From Eubacteriales Family XIII. Incertae Sedis bacterium (GTDB lineage Bacteria > Bacillota > Clostridia > Peptostreptococcales > Anaerovoracaceae): a DNA stretch of 40,491 nucleotides. The stretch lies in assembly GCA_031256875.1 (NCBI GenBank), contig JAIRPQ010000107.1, forward strand, positions 1 through 40,491. Reading direction: 5' to 3'. The position numbers and the translations under genes were made by a program. The notes under the pieces were generated by a model. The model was not told the DNA's origin. It ran no database searches and saw nothing but the letters and a program-made list of their open reading frames with translations. Of this stretch, positions 24,193 to 33,253 are shown one piece after another; the first letter of the stretch is position 1, and every line of letters starts with the position of its first letter.

Positions 24193-25941
24193 TCACCCAC
24201 GCTTCGGCAGGTGGACGCTCTGTCCGAGCGCGTCGGCGCAGGCTTCCATGAACGCTTCCGCGAATGTGGGATGGGCGTGGACAATATCGCCGACGACCTC
24301 GTGCGCCGTCACTTCCATACGCATCAGCGCGGCCGGCTCCATTATAGTTTCGGTAGCACAGCCTCCGACAATATGAACGCCGAGCAGCTCGCCGTATTCT
24401 TTCCCGACGATCACCTTGACGAAACCTTCGGGGCTGCCTGACGCGAGCGCCCTTCCATTGGCGGCGAACGGAAACATGCCGACGCTCACCGCCTCCTGAT
24501 ACCGTTCCCTTGCGTCTTTTTCCGTCAAGCCGATGCCCGCCGCTTCCGGCATTGTATAGACGCAGCCGGGTATGCCTCCGAGGTCTATTCGGGCATCGCC
24601 TCCCATCGCGCCTATAGCCGCTACATCGGCCATCCTGAACGCGGCATGCGCCAACATCGCCCCGCCGCAGATGTCGCCCGCCGCGTAGACATTCTCTATG
24701 CTCGTCATCAAGCGCTCGTCCACGACCACCGCGCCGCCTCTGATCGCTATACTGTCCTTCATGCTTCCAAGACAGTCCAGTACAGGGATGCGCCCCGTCG
24801 CCACGAGCAGCTTGTCCGCAAAAACGGCGCTGCCGCCGGCTTCAATCTCAAGCCCGCCGCCCGCCGCACCGCGCACCGCGTTGACGCGCGTATCCGTGAG
24901 CACCGCTATTCCGTCAGTTTCGAACGCCTTCCGCAGCGCATCGGATACGGATTCATCCATGTTGGCCACCAGTCGTGGCAAAGTCTCTATGATGGTGACG
25001 CTGCTGCCGAACGCGTGAAACGCGGCGGCCAGTTCGCACCCGACCACGCCGCCGCCCAGAATGGCCAGGCGCTTCGGTATATCTTTCGTGGAAAACGCGT
25101 CGTCGCTGCTCCAGACCTCCTCATGACAGATGCCCGGTATGGGTGGCATGGAGGGCTTGCTCCCGCCGCAGAGTATGATTTTTCCCGCGCTGTATTCCCT
25201 GCCGCCGCACCGTATGCGCTGCGGACCGCAAAGCGATGCGTCGCCCCTGACCACCTCGATGCCGTTCGACCTGAGCAGGCTCGCCACTCCGGACACCAGG
25301 GTTCCGACGACTTCATCTTTCCGCCCGCGCACCCTCTCCATATCCACGGAAGCGCCGGAACCCAGCAGAATCCCACGCTCTTTCGCATGTTCTATACAGT
25401 GCAGATATTCGGCTGTCTTTAGATAGGTTTTTGCGGGTATGCATCCTCTGTTCAGACAAGTGCCGCCGACCTCGCCCCTTTCAAACAGGACTGCTCTGCC
25501 GCCGCGCTGGGCGACCCGTATAGCCGCGGTATAGCCGGCAGGCCCGCCGCCTATGACCGCCACGTCAAAGTCAAAACGAGCGTTCTCTGCTCCCGTATGA
25601 GAGTCGCCAACGGCCGGCGGCACTTTCTCCGCTGACGGCGCCGGAGGAAGGGGCGCCGCGTCTGATTGCAAATTTTCCGCAGGGCGTTCGGGCACCTGCT
25701 CGCCCTTTTCGCCCAGATACCCCATCACTGACAGTACGGGAACAGTCTCGCCTTCCTCTGCGTAAAGTGCCAGCACCGTTCCCGAAGCGGGGGCTTCCGA
25801 CTCCATCGTCACCTTGTCGGTTTCTATCTCCATGACAGGGTCGCCCTTCTCGACATAATCGCCGACGCTAACGAGCCATTTGACCAAAACGCCCTCTTTC
25901 ATGTCCATGCCGTTTTTCGGCATTATGATTTCCTTTGCCAT
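24193..25941 (-). CDS. Dihydrolipoamide dehydrogenase (E3) with N-terminal lipoyl domain
   Basis: 582 residues, GAGGAG 6 bases before the ATG. Residues 1-80 are a lipoyl domain with the attachment lysine K43 in EIETDKVTMESEA. A Pro/Ala linker (about 83-122) leads to the flavoprotein: VAVIGGGPAGYTAAI, redox cysteines C162/C167 in GGTCLNRGCIPAK, NAD site LAILGGGVVGCELAAAF, VYAAGDICGG and C-terminal HAHPTFAEAF with the His/Glu pair. The Arg in CLNRGC replaces the usual Val. It reoxidises the dihydrolipoyl group with NAD. In this cluster it carries the only visible lipoyl domain of the complex, as the E2 gene upstream has none. Likely AcoL-like. Confidence 0.94.
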   Translation of the reverse strand: MAKEIIMPKNGMDMKEGVLVKWLVSVGDYVEKGDPVMEIETDKVTMESEAPASGTVLALYAEEGETVPVLSVMGYLGEKGEQVPERPAENLQSDAAPLPPAPSAEKVPPAVGDSHTGAENARFDFDVAVIGGGPAGYTAAIRVAQRGGRAVLFERGEVGGTCLNRGCIPAKTYLKTAEYLHCIEHAKERGILLGSGASVDMERVRGRKDEVVGTLVSGVASLLRSNGIEVVRGDASLCGPQRIRCGGREYSAGKIILCGGSKPSMPPIPGICHEEVWSSDDAFSTKDIPKRLAILGGGVVGCELAAAFHAFGSSVTIIETLPRLVANMDESVSDALRKAFETDGIAVLTDTRVNAVRGAAGGGLEIEAGGSAVFADKLLVATGRIPVLDCLGSMKDSIAIRGGAVVVDERLMTSIENVYAAGDICGGAMLAHAAFRMADVAAIGAMGGDARIDLGGIPGCVYTMPEAAGIGLTEKDARERYQEAVSVGMFPFAANGRALASGSPEGFVKVIVGKEYGELLGVHIVGGCATETIMEPAALMRMEVTAHEVVGDIVHAHPTFAEAFMEACADALGQSVHLPKRG

Positions 25942-25957
25942 CGAACTCTCCTCTTGC

Positions 25958-27916
25958 TTATTGTTGATTGAATTTGCCGCTTGCTGATTCGGCTTGCCGT
26001 GCGAGCTGTTCGGGATGCTCCAGCAGCTCCTTTATCCTCAGCTGGAACGCGGCCGCTTCAGTGCCGTTGATAATCCTGTGGTCATATGTCAGCGACTGCG
26101 TAACGACGCTGCGGAACGCAAACCCGTCACCGCACGGCACAACTTTCTCGGTCGGTGCGCCGATGCCAAGAATCGATGCTTCCGGCTGATTGATGATGGG
26201 AGTGAAAGCCGCTACGCCATGCATACCCATATTGCTCAGCGTGATGACACCCCCGCGACACTCGTCGGGAAGCAGCATGCCTGTTCGCGCTCTTTCGGCC
26301 ATAGACCTGACCTCGGCGGATATCCCCGCCACATCAAGTCCGTCCGCATCACGCAGCACCGGCACGGTCAGCCCGTCGTCCGTTCCGACGGCCACGCCGA
26401 TATTGACGCCCTCACGCAAGATGAAAGCCTTCTCGCCCTCCGCAAGCCGCATGCGGAAACGCTCATGTTCGCCCACCGCGATAGCCATTGCCCGCAGTAT
26501 ATATGCCGTAACCGTGATACGCTCGCCACGCCCTCTGCCTTTGTTTGCGGCATCGCAGATAGAGACGAGTTCCGTGATATCCGTTTCCACGTACTGCGTG
26601 ACGGCCGCTGTTTCGGAGGCGCTTTTTGCCATGCGCCTGGCTATGACCCGCCGCATACCGTTCATAGGGATTTTCTTCGCACCCGCTTCCACTTCCGTGC
26701 CTGCTGCCGCGCCTGCTCCTTCCGACACGCCTGCGCTCGCTTCCGCACCCTCGCGCGCCGCCATTGATACCGCTTCCGGCACGGTCAGGTCGCGCGAAAA
26801 TATTTTCCCGTCACGCCCGCTGCCGCTGGCGAGGCGTATGTCTGCACCCGCGGACTCGGCTATGCGCCGCGCCAGCGGCGTGATACGCACCGGCGCTGCG
26901 ACAGCCAATCCGACTGCGCCCGTTTGCCGATTTCCGGAGTAGCGCATGACAGAGCGCACGGCGGACTCAATGCGTTCGGGCGTGGGGAACACGCTGGCCT
27001 CAAGATTCGGATTGAAGGGGATGGGGGCATATATTCCTCCGACGCGCTCTATCGGCGCGTCAAGATGGAAGAACGCGTCGCTGCCGGAAATCTGCGCGGA
27101 AATCTCCGCGCCGTATCCCGAAAACTCCACCGCTTCATGCACTATGACAGCGCGGTGCGTCTTTTTCACGCTCTCTATTATCGTATTCCTGTCAATCGGC
27201 ACGAGACTGCGTATGTCTATGACTTCGGCATCTATCCCTTCGGAAGCTAGGCGGCCGGCAACGTCCATGCACATCTGTACCATGCGCCCGTATGTCACAA
27301 TGGTCAGGTCCGCGCCCGAACGCTTGATATCCGCGCTCCCCAGCGGTATCGTATACTCGCCGTCCGGAACTTCGCCCTTGGTGCGGTAGAGCTTTTTCTG
27401 CTCCAGAAAAATCACCGTGTTGTCGTCGCGTATTGCGCTTTTCAGCAGACCCTTTGCGTCGTAGGGGGTCGAGGGTATGACCAGCTTCAGCCCCGGGATA
27501 TGCGCGTAGAGGTTTTCAAGCGACTGCGAGTGCTGAGCCGCCGCGCCGGTTCCCCCGCCGGACGCGGTACGCAGCACCATTGGCACGCTGACCGCGCCGC
27601 CGAGCATAAAGCGCGTTTTGGCCGCTTCGTTCATTATCTGATCCCAGCAGACGGATATGAAATCCGAAAACATCAGCTCCACGATGGGCCGCATGCCCAT
27701 CATCGCGGCGCCTACGCCCGCCCCGACAAAACCGGTTTCGGATATCGGCGTCTCGCGTACGCGTTCTTCGCCGAACTCTTGAATCATGCCCTTCGAAACG
27801 CCAAACGCGCCGTTGTACACACCGATGTCCTCACCCATGAAGAACACGTTCTCATCGCGGCGCATCTCCTCGCTCATAGCTTCGCGTATCGCGTCGGCGT
27901 ATGTTATCTCACGCAT
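25958..27916 (-). CDS. 2-oxoacid/acetoin dehydrogenase E1-beta fused to E2 (no lipoyl domain)
   Basis: 652 residues in one open frame, AGGAGG 6 bases before ATG 27916. Residues 1-327 are a full E1-beta subunit: ITYADAIREAMSEEM, FMGEDIGVYNGAFGV, RVRETPISETGFVGAGVGA, QHSQSLENLYAHIPGL, VIDIRSLVPID. At 342-376 is a peripheral-subunit-binding domain (VRITPLARRIAESAGADI). After an Ala/Gly/Glu linker comes the E2 acyltransferase domain (about 415-640) with the active-site SLTYDHRIINGTEAAAF. An E2 normally starts with one or more lipoyl domains; here none exists. The only lipoyl domain in view is on the E3 encoded next. The subunit would join E1-alpha (overlapping gene) and pass acyl groups to CoA. 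The fusion is continuous and not a frameshift product. Confidence 0.92.
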   Translation of the reverse strand: MREITYADAIREAMSEEMRRDENVFFMGEDIGVYNGAFGVSKGMIQEFGEERVRETPISETGFVGAGVGAAMMGMRPIVELMFSDFISVCWDQIMNEAAKTRFMLGGAVSVPMVLRTASGGGTGAAAQHSQSLENLYAHIPGLKLVIPSTPYDAKGLLKSAIRDDNTVIFLEQKKLYRTKGEVPDGEYTIPLGSADIKRSGADLTIVTYGRMVQMCMDVAGRLASEGIDAEVIDIRSLVPIDRNTIIESVKKTHRAVIVHEAVEFSGYGAEISAQISGSDAFFHLDAPIERVGGIYAPIPFNPNLEASVFPTPERIESAVRSVMRYSGNRQTGAVGLAVAAPVRITPLARRIAESAGADIRLASGSGRDGKIFSRDLTVPEAVSMAAREGAEASAGVSEGAGAAAGTEVEAGAKKIPMNGMRRVIARRMAKSASETAAVTQYVETDITELVSICDAANKGRGRGERITVTAYILRAMAIAVGEHERFRMRLAEGEKAFILREGVNIGVAVGTDDGLTVPVLRDADGLDVAGISAEVRSMAERARTGMLLPDECRGGVITLSNMGMHGVAAFTPIINQPEASILGIGAPTEKVVPCGDGFAFRSVVTQSLTYDHRIINGTEAAAFQLRIKELLEHPEQLARQAESASGKFNQQ

Positions 27917-28919
27917 ATGGCCCTCCTTTCCACCCGCCCGCGTAGGCTTCTCTCATCAGCGCTTCGGGAGTGGCCGACGGATTCGGGCATGATTCGGCAT
28001 ACGCGACGGCCTCCGCGATGACCGCGTCCGCGTCCCGCTCTATTTCGTCAATCTCAGCCCGATTAAATCCGTTCTCCAGCATGATGCCTATAAAACGCGC
28101 CAGGGGGTTCTTTGATTTCCACTCGGCGATTTCTTCTTTCGTCCGATATTGGTTGCCGTCGCTTTTTGAATGCCCGCTCGTGCGGTAGGTGTGTTCCACC
28201 ACGAATGCGGGTGCCTGGTTTTCGATGATATAAGAGCGCGCCTGACGCACCGTCCGGTATACGGCCAACACGTCGTTGCCGTCCACATCAAAGCTCTTGA
28301 TGCCGTATGGAACAGCCCTCTTGGACAGGTCGGTATCGTTCACGATTTTCTTCAGCGGCGTACTCATGCCGTAACCATTATCGGTGCAGATGAAAAGCAC
28401 GGGCAGCCGCCACGCCGCAGCGAGGTTGAACGCTTCGTGAACCGCGCCCTGCTGCATCGAGCCGTCCCCGAAAAACACCGCGACGATTCTGTCCGACAGG
28501 GACTTCATTCGAAACGATAGCCCTATGCCGCACGCAATCGGACAGGCGGCACCGAGGATGCCGTCCATGCCCATCACGTTGCAGCGCAGATCCGAAAGAT
28601 GCATGGAGCCGCCGCGCCCGCGGTTGATGCCCGCTTCCTTCGCCAGTATTTCCGCCATCATATCCCTCGGCGGAGAACCCTTCGCCAGCACTTGGCCATG
28701 CCCCCTGTGCGATGCCAGTACATAGTCTATAGACTCTAGCGCGAATACGCTGCCGACCCCTGTCGCTTCCTCGCCGATGCCAAGATGTGTCGTGCCGTGT
28801 ACTTTGCCTTGCCCGAATAGGTCAAACACCTGCTCCTCGAACTTTCTGACGAGGAAAAGATATTTCATGACCTTCACAAGAAAGGCTCTGTCCGGCAGTA
28901 TGTTTTGCAATTCATCCAT
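27909..28919 (-). CDS. 2-oxoacid/acetoin dehydrogenase E1-alpha
   Basis: 336 residues from ATG 28919 (GGAGA 6 bases upstream); an in-frame ATG at 28949 lies in a 17-bp repeat and lacks a ribosome site. The thiamine diphosphate motif runs GDGSMQQGAVHEAFNLA to CTDNGYGMST. Other family marks: FEEQVFDLFGQGKVHGTTH, HRGHGQVLAKG, GRGGSMHLSD, VVEHTYRTSGHSKSD. It decarboxylates a 2-oxoacid, or cleaves acetoin, and hands the fragment to lipoate. The short form and RGGSMH segment resemble AcoA-type enzymes, but pyruvate or branched-chain oxoacids cannot be ruled out. It overlaps the E1-beta/E2 gene by 8 bases. Confidence 0.93.
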   Translation of the reverse strand: MDELQNILPDRAFLVKVMKYLFLVRKFEEQVFDLFGQGKVHGTTHLGIGEEATGVGSVFALESIDYVLASHRGHGQVLAKGSPPRDMMAEILAKEAGINRGRGGSMHLSDLRCNVMGMDGILGAACPIACGIGLSFRMKSLSDRIVAVFFGDGSMQQGAVHEAFNLAAAWRLPVLFICTDNGYGMSTPLKKIVNDTDLSKRAVPYGIKSFDVDGNDVLAVYRTVRQARSYIIENQAPAFVVEHTYRTSGHSKSDGNQYRTKEEIAEWKSKNPLARFIGIMLENGFNRAEIDEIERDADAVIAEAVAYAESCPNPSATPEALMREAYAGGWKGGPYA

Positions 28920-28929
28920 GCCTGCTCTC

Positions 28930-28963
28930 CATTCAATGCCCGCGTTCATTCAATGCCCGCGTT
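28930..28963. repeat. Perfect 17-bp tandem duplication
   Basis: CATTCAATGCCCGCGTT occurs twice in a row, at 28930-28946 and 28947-28963, in the gap between the FGGY kinase and E1-alpha genes. It looks like a recent slippage event and creates spurious upstream ATG codons for E1-alpha. Confidence 0.85.
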
Positions 28964-28970
28964 TATCCTA

Positions 28971-30524
28971 TTATTCTTCTATCTGTTTCTGTCTTTCAGC
29001 AATCGAGCGGAATACATTCGATCCCGACGAAAGCGCTTCGTAAGCATCACAATAAATTTCATATGATTCATCATAAAAAGCCGTCATATCCGCGTCAGGC
29101 TCGTAAACGCGATTCACTTTCACAATGGCTTCTGACGCGGAGCGGACTTCCGGGTATATCCCCGCTCCCACCAGTGCGCAAAGCGCCGCGCCCATGAGGG
29201 CGGCATCGGTGGTTTTGACTGTTTCCACGGTGCAGCCGTAGCAGTCGGCCTGCAGCTGGTTCCATATATCGGAGCGCGTCGCCCCGCCCATGATGCGGAT
29301 GCGGTCAACGCCGACCCCCGCCTCCCGAATCGATACAAGAATATCCTTCAAGTCCAGCGTGATGCCCTCGACAATCGCGCGGGCTATGTCCTTCCGGCCG
29401 TGCATGAAAGTAAGCCCCAGCAATGAACCGCGCGCATGCGGGTTGTAGCGGGGGGATCCTGCCGAAGCGAAGTATGGCAAAAAGACCAGCCCCCTTCCGC
29501 CGGGCGGAGACTCGGCAATCATTTTGTTGATGCGGTCGTAGGGGCTTTCTCCGGACTTCTCAGCTTCGATTTTGTCGTATAGCGCTATCTCGTCCCTGAA
29601 CCATCGCAGTACGCTGGCGCCGGCATGCTGATTTCCTTCAATCTGCCAATTTCCATGCACCACGCTGTTCGTGACCATGACCTTTCTTTTCGGATCCCTG
29701 AACCTCTTATTCGAGAACACCGCCACAAGGCCGGCCGTGCCGATGGAGATGGCCGCCATGCCCGGTGTGACGGCGCCCGCCCCGACGGACGCGCAATTTT
29801 GGTCGCCGCCCCCGACGCAAAGCAGGGCGCGTTTGGAAATGCCGATTTTCGCGGCGGCTTCCGCGCAGACCGTGCCTACCGCCGTGCCGGAGGCCGTCAC
29901 TTTTGGCAGGCGCTCTTTCCCGATACCAAAACGCTCTATCGTATCGCTGCTCCACCGCCGGGCATCCGTTTCCCACATGCACCAAAAAGCGGCGTCCGGT
30001 TCGTCCGCATAGTAGCCGTCCGCGCCAAGCACCTTCAGTATATAGTCCTGGAGCTGCACGATGCGTACCGTCCTTGACCAGAGCACCGGGTCATGCTTTT
30101 GCACCCATAGTATCTTCGGCAATATCCATATAGAGGAAATGGGGGCGCCGAACAGTTCATAAAATGAGTCCGCTCCGATTTCCCGCTCTATCCGCGACAT
30201 CTCCGCGTCGGCGCGGCTGTCCTGCCAAGATATCATCTTCATGGGGCGATCGGACGCGTCAACGAAGATGGCACAGTCGCGCTGCGAGGAGACCGCGAGC
30301 GAGACCACTTCTTCAGGGGAGACGCCTGCTTGCGTCACAGCCTCGGCGCAAACGCGCAGCGCCGCGTGTGCGAGCGCGTCAGCGTCCTGCTCGACCCAGC
30401 CCGGGCACGGGTAATCACACGAATATTCCTCGTATCCGCTGCCCTTTATCTCTCCGGACGCGCTGAGCAAAATCGCTTTCGCGCCTGTCGTTCCCACATC
30501 TATGCCGAGCACATATTGATTCAA
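28971..30524 (-). CDS. FGGY-family sugar kinase (xylulokinase-like)
   Basis: 517 residues. The start is a TTG at 30524 with GGAGG 7 bases upstream; no ATG fits. The N-terminal phosphate-binding loop is YVLGIDVGTTGAKAILL. Further marks are SWQDSRAD, GGGDQNCASVGAGAV, ISIGTAGLVAVF and the C-terminal IRIMGGATRSDIWNQLQADC and KTTDAALMGAAL. It phosphorylates a sugar or polyol with ATP. Family members act on xylulose, gluconate, ribulose, glycerol and others; the sequence looks nearest to xylulokinase/gluconokinase types. It lies in the two-component-controlled transporter cluster, 35 bases after the URO-D-family gene, so its substrate is probably what the importer brings in or a product of it. Confidence 0.9.
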   Translation of the reverse strand: MNQYVLGIDVGTTGAKAILLSASGEIKGSGYEEYSCDYPCPGWVEQDADALAHAALRVCAEAVTQAGVSPEEVVSLAVSSQRDCAIFVDASDRPMKMISWQDSRADAEMSRIEREIGADSFYELFGAPISSIWILPKILWVQKHDPVLWSRTVRIVQLQDYILKVLGADGYYADEPDAAFWCMWETDARRWSSDTIERFGIGKERLPKVTASGTAVGTVCAEAAAKIGISKRALLCVGGGDQNCASVGAGAVTPGMAAISIGTAGLVAVFSNKRFRDPKRKVMVTNSVVHGNWQIEGNQHAGASVLRWFRDEIALYDKIEAEKSGESPYDRINKMIAESPPGGRGLVFLPYFASAGSPRYNPHARGSLLGLTFMHGRKDIARAIVEGITLDLKDILVSIREAGVGVDRIRIMGGATRSDIWNQLQADCYGCTVETVKTTDAALMGAALCALVGAGIYPEVRSASEAIVKVNRVYEPDADMTAFYDESYEIYCDAYEALSSGSNVFRSIAERQKQIEE

Positions 30525-30559
30525 AACGCTACCTCCGTATTCGCGGACGGCTCTCCTGA

Positions 30560-31720
30560 CTACGCCACCTTGTCCCTCATCTCTACGGCAGTCTCCAGTA
30601 TCGCCACCACGTTTTCCAAAGGCACGTCGCCCATCAGCTCCTGTGACGGCGCGATGATGTACCCGCCACCTTTTCCTAATATTTCAATAGTTTCCCTTGT
30701 CATTTGGCGTACATCGTCCGGCTTCATGAACGGCAGGGCCTGCGTGTCTATCCCGCCCATGAACACCAGGTCCTTTCCGTATTCGCGCTTGACGGTCGCA
30801 AGGTCGTTGCACGGCTGCACCGGCTCCCACGCGTCGAGGCCCGCGTCGATGAGCTGCGGCAGGTAGTCCATCATATGCCCGCATGAGTGCATCATGATGT
30901 ACTGGCCGTGCTTCTTGTACTCGGCGAACAGGCGCTTGTAATGCGGCAGCAGCACCTCGGTGAACATCTTGTGTGAGAAGAACCCGCCACATTGCGTAGC
31001 GAGGTCGTCGCCGTGGTGTACTATCTTATAGCCCATTTCGGCCTTTACCTTCGCCAGCTTGACGCGGTAGTCCGTAATTTTCTCCATGACGGCATTGACC
31101 GTGGACGGGTTCCCCGCTATCTCGGTCATGAACTGCTCGAATCCGAAAAGGGCGTATGCCCTCTCGTATATCCCGAAGTATCCCGAGGGTATCACGCACA
31201 GGTCGCCGGGCACCCCGTCCTTGTCGCGCTCGTACCACTCAAGGTTGCCGTCCGTGAACGGATCCGGAACCTCGTAGGCTTCGGCGGCTTCCTCGATGGG
31301 CAGCCCCCAAAGCTTCTTGAGATGTTCGGGCAGGAATTTCGCCGCACGCTCGTTCTTCGCGGCATCGCCTGCAAGGACTCCGTAGTTCGTAAAAAAACCG
31401 TCCTCGCCGATCATCGTACCCATGCCGAACCTGTCGAACACCGTGTTCCCTTCGCGGTCCACCTTGACGAAGCCTTCCGCTTCGCAGGCATCCATCATCT
31501 CCAGGTCGTTCCTGAAGAAAAGCGGCAGATCGTCCTTCACGAAGGTGAACTGGATATGGTTTTCAAGATATTCATCGAGCTGCGAAGCGTCGTCCAGACC
31601 CAGCGCCTGGCTGATTTCCTTGTCCCTCGTCCTGTTGGAAAAAGTTATCTGGCTCGGCAGGTAGTCCACCGCCTCCCTCGTGAACTGCCTAATAACGCGC
31701 TCTTTCTTTGTCAGATTCAT
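30560..31720 (-). CDS. URO-D-family protein (methyltransferase-like), paralog 2
   Basis: 386 residues, GAGGAGG 6 bases before the ATG; it overlaps the upstream ATPase gene by 32 bases. The fold pattern is uroporphyrinogen decarboxylase / MtaA-MtbA: N-terminal NLTKKERVIRQF, middle FGIYERAYALFGFEQFM, YKIVHHGDDLATQCGGF, and the likely zinc-binding YIMMHSCGHMMDYLPQLID followed by WEPVQP and LVFMGGIDTQ. True haem enzymes do not show the HSCG loop in this form; corrinoid methyltransferase relatives do. It differs clearly from paralog 1 (GCCE loop). The setting in a sugar cluster suggests action on the imported compound, such as removal of a methyl group, but no corrinoid protein is visible and the reaction is unknown. 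Confidence 0.82.
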   Translation of the reverse strand: MNLTKKERVIRQFTREAVDYLPSQITFSNRTRDKEISQALGLDDASQLDEYLENHIQFTFVKDDLPLFFRNDLEMMDACEAEGFVKVDREGNTVFDRFGMGTMIGEDGFFTNYGVLAGDAAKNERAAKFLPEHLKKLWGLPIEEAAEAYEVPDPFTDGNLEWYERDKDGVPGDLCVIPSGYFGIYERAYALFGFEQFMTEIAGNPSTVNAVMEKITDYRVKLAKVKAEMGYKIVHHGDDLATQCGGFFSHKMFTEVLLPHYKRLFAEYKKHGQYIMMHSCGHMMDYLPQLIDAGLDAWEPVQPCNDLATVKREYGKDLVFMGGIDTQALPFMKPDDVRQMTRETIEILGKGGGYIIAPSQELMGDVPLENVVAILETAVEMRDKVA

Positions 31721-33242
31721 AGCTTACCTCCTCGTGTGTGTTACTGCCTGTTTCGTTGAATGCGTACTGCAATATGGATTTTTCATTTATTTCATCGCCC
31801 TGAAGCTCGCCCGTGATGCAGCCGTTATGCATTACTAAAACGCGGTCGCTCAGCATGATGACTTCGGGCAGTTCAGAAGATACCACAATCATCGAGATGT
31901 GATTTTCCTTTCGCAGACGGCGCAGGATTTCGTATATCTCCGCTTTCGCGCCGACATCCACTCCACGCGTCGGCTCGTCCAGGATGAGTATGGACGGCTC
32001 CGTGGACAGGCATCTGGACAGCGCCACTTTTTGCTGGTTTCCGCCTGAGAGCTTCCCGACGGGCTGCCTTTGGTCGCTGCACCTTATCGAGAGCTGTGAT
32101 ATATATGCCGACGCCATCCTTTTCATCGATCTCTTGTTCAGTACGCCGTGCCAGGAAATTTTGCCTTCATGTATTATCGCTATATTCTCGTTGACGCTCA
32201 TGTTGAAGAACAGTCCGTTGGTTTTCCGCTCTTCCATCAGCATGCTGAGCCCGCCCCTGATGCTCTTTCGGCTTGTCGATTTTTGTATGTCATGGTCAAA
32301 GACCCTGATGCTGCCCGCGGTTTTTTTCTGTGTGCCGAATATGGTCTCCATCAGCTCTGTGCGACCCGAGCCCTGCAGTCCATAGAACCCCAGTATTTCG
32401 CCTTCGAACAGCGAAAAACTGACGTCGCGCACAAGCGAGGTTCTCGACAGGCTTGACACTTCCAATACCTTTTTCGGCGAGATGAAATCCCTGTCCGCCA
32501 CGGACGCGTACTGCGTCATCAGATCCTTTCCGGCAATCATCCGGATGATGTCGTTCGCCGAAACGTCAGCTGCCTTATGCGTTCCCAGATACTGCCCGCT
32601 CCGCAGGACGGATATCACGTCGGCTATCTCGAATATCTCATCAAGGCGGTGAGATATAAATATAATGGTAACCGACTGCTCCTTCAGGCGTCTGATGTTC
32701 TCAAACAGGTGCTTCGTTTCGTTGACGGTCAGCGCGGAGGTCGGCTCATCCAAAATCAGGACATCCGCGTTCAGGTCTATCGCCTTGGCGATTTCAATAA
32801 TCTGTTTTTGGGCGACGCTGAGGCTGTGCAGCGAGGCTCTCACGTCAACGTCGATGCCGTAGCTGTCCAGAATTTCCTGCGCCTTTTCGTTCATCCCGCG
32901 CCAGTCAGGGCGTATGCCGTTCTTGTATTCGCGCCCCAAAAATATGTTCTCCGCCACCGTGAGGTTGTCGCAGTTTTTCAGCTCCTGAAACACCGTGGCG
33001 ATGCCGTGCTTTCTCGCGGCGGCGGGAGTACCTATCTTCGTTTCCGCGCCTTTATATATGATAGAACCCGCATCCTGCGTCAGCAGTCCGGACAGGATGT
33101 TCATGAGCGTGGATTTGCCCGCGCCATTCTCGCCTACGAGCGCGTGTACCTGCGCCGTTTCGATATCGAATGAAACATCGTCGAGGGCTCGCACTCCGCT
33201 GAATGATTTCGATATATGCTCGAACCGTATGATGCTTGCCAA
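31689..33242 (-). CDS. RbsA-type ABC transporter ATPase A
   Basis: 517 residues from a TTG at 33242 with GGAGG 7 bases upstream; that ribosome site overlaps the stop codon (TAG) of the permease gene, which ends 11 bases away. A longer reading to 33317 would overlap the permease without a ribosome site. Half one: Walker A VGENGAGKST, signature LSVAQKQIIEIAKAI, Walker B ILDEPTSALT. Half two: degenerate Walker A GLQGSGRTEL, signature LSGGNQQKVALSR, Walker B ILDEPTRGVD. It is the second of two ATPases in this cluster and the one coupled to the permease gene, so it is the likelier main partner. Confidence 0.93.
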   Translation of the reverse strand: MASIIRFEHISKSFSGVRALDDVSFDIETAQVHALVGENGAGKSTLMNILSGLLTQDAGSIIYKGAETKIGTPAAARKHGIATVFQELKNCDNLTVAENIFLGREYKNGIRPDWRGMNEKAQEILDSYGIDVDVRASLHSLSVAQKQIIEIAKAIDLNADVLILDEPTSALTVNETKHLFENIRRLKEQSVTIIFISHRLDEIFEIADVISVLRSGQYLGTHKAADVSANDIIRMIAGKDLMTQYASVADRDFISPKKVLEVSSLSRTSLVRDVSFSLFEGEILGFYGLQGSGRTELMETIFGTQKKTAGSIRVFDHDIQKSTSRKSIRGGLSMLMEERKTNGLFFNMSVNENIAIIHEGKISWHGVLNKRSMKRMASAYISQLSIRCSDQRQPVGKLSGGNQQKVALSRCLSTEPSILILDEPTRGVDVGAKAEIYEILRRLRKENHISMIVVSSELPEVIMLSDRVLVMHNGCITGELQGDEINEKSILQYAFNETGSNTHEEVSYESDKERARY

Positions 33243-33253
33243 AACCTGCCCTC

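Noticed and set aside
25958..27916. Frameshift or assembly fusion of E1-beta and E2
   Set aside because: The frame is continuous with a natural linker and a normal subunit-binding domain. A chance in-frame join would not also explain the missing lipoyl domain and its presence on E3.
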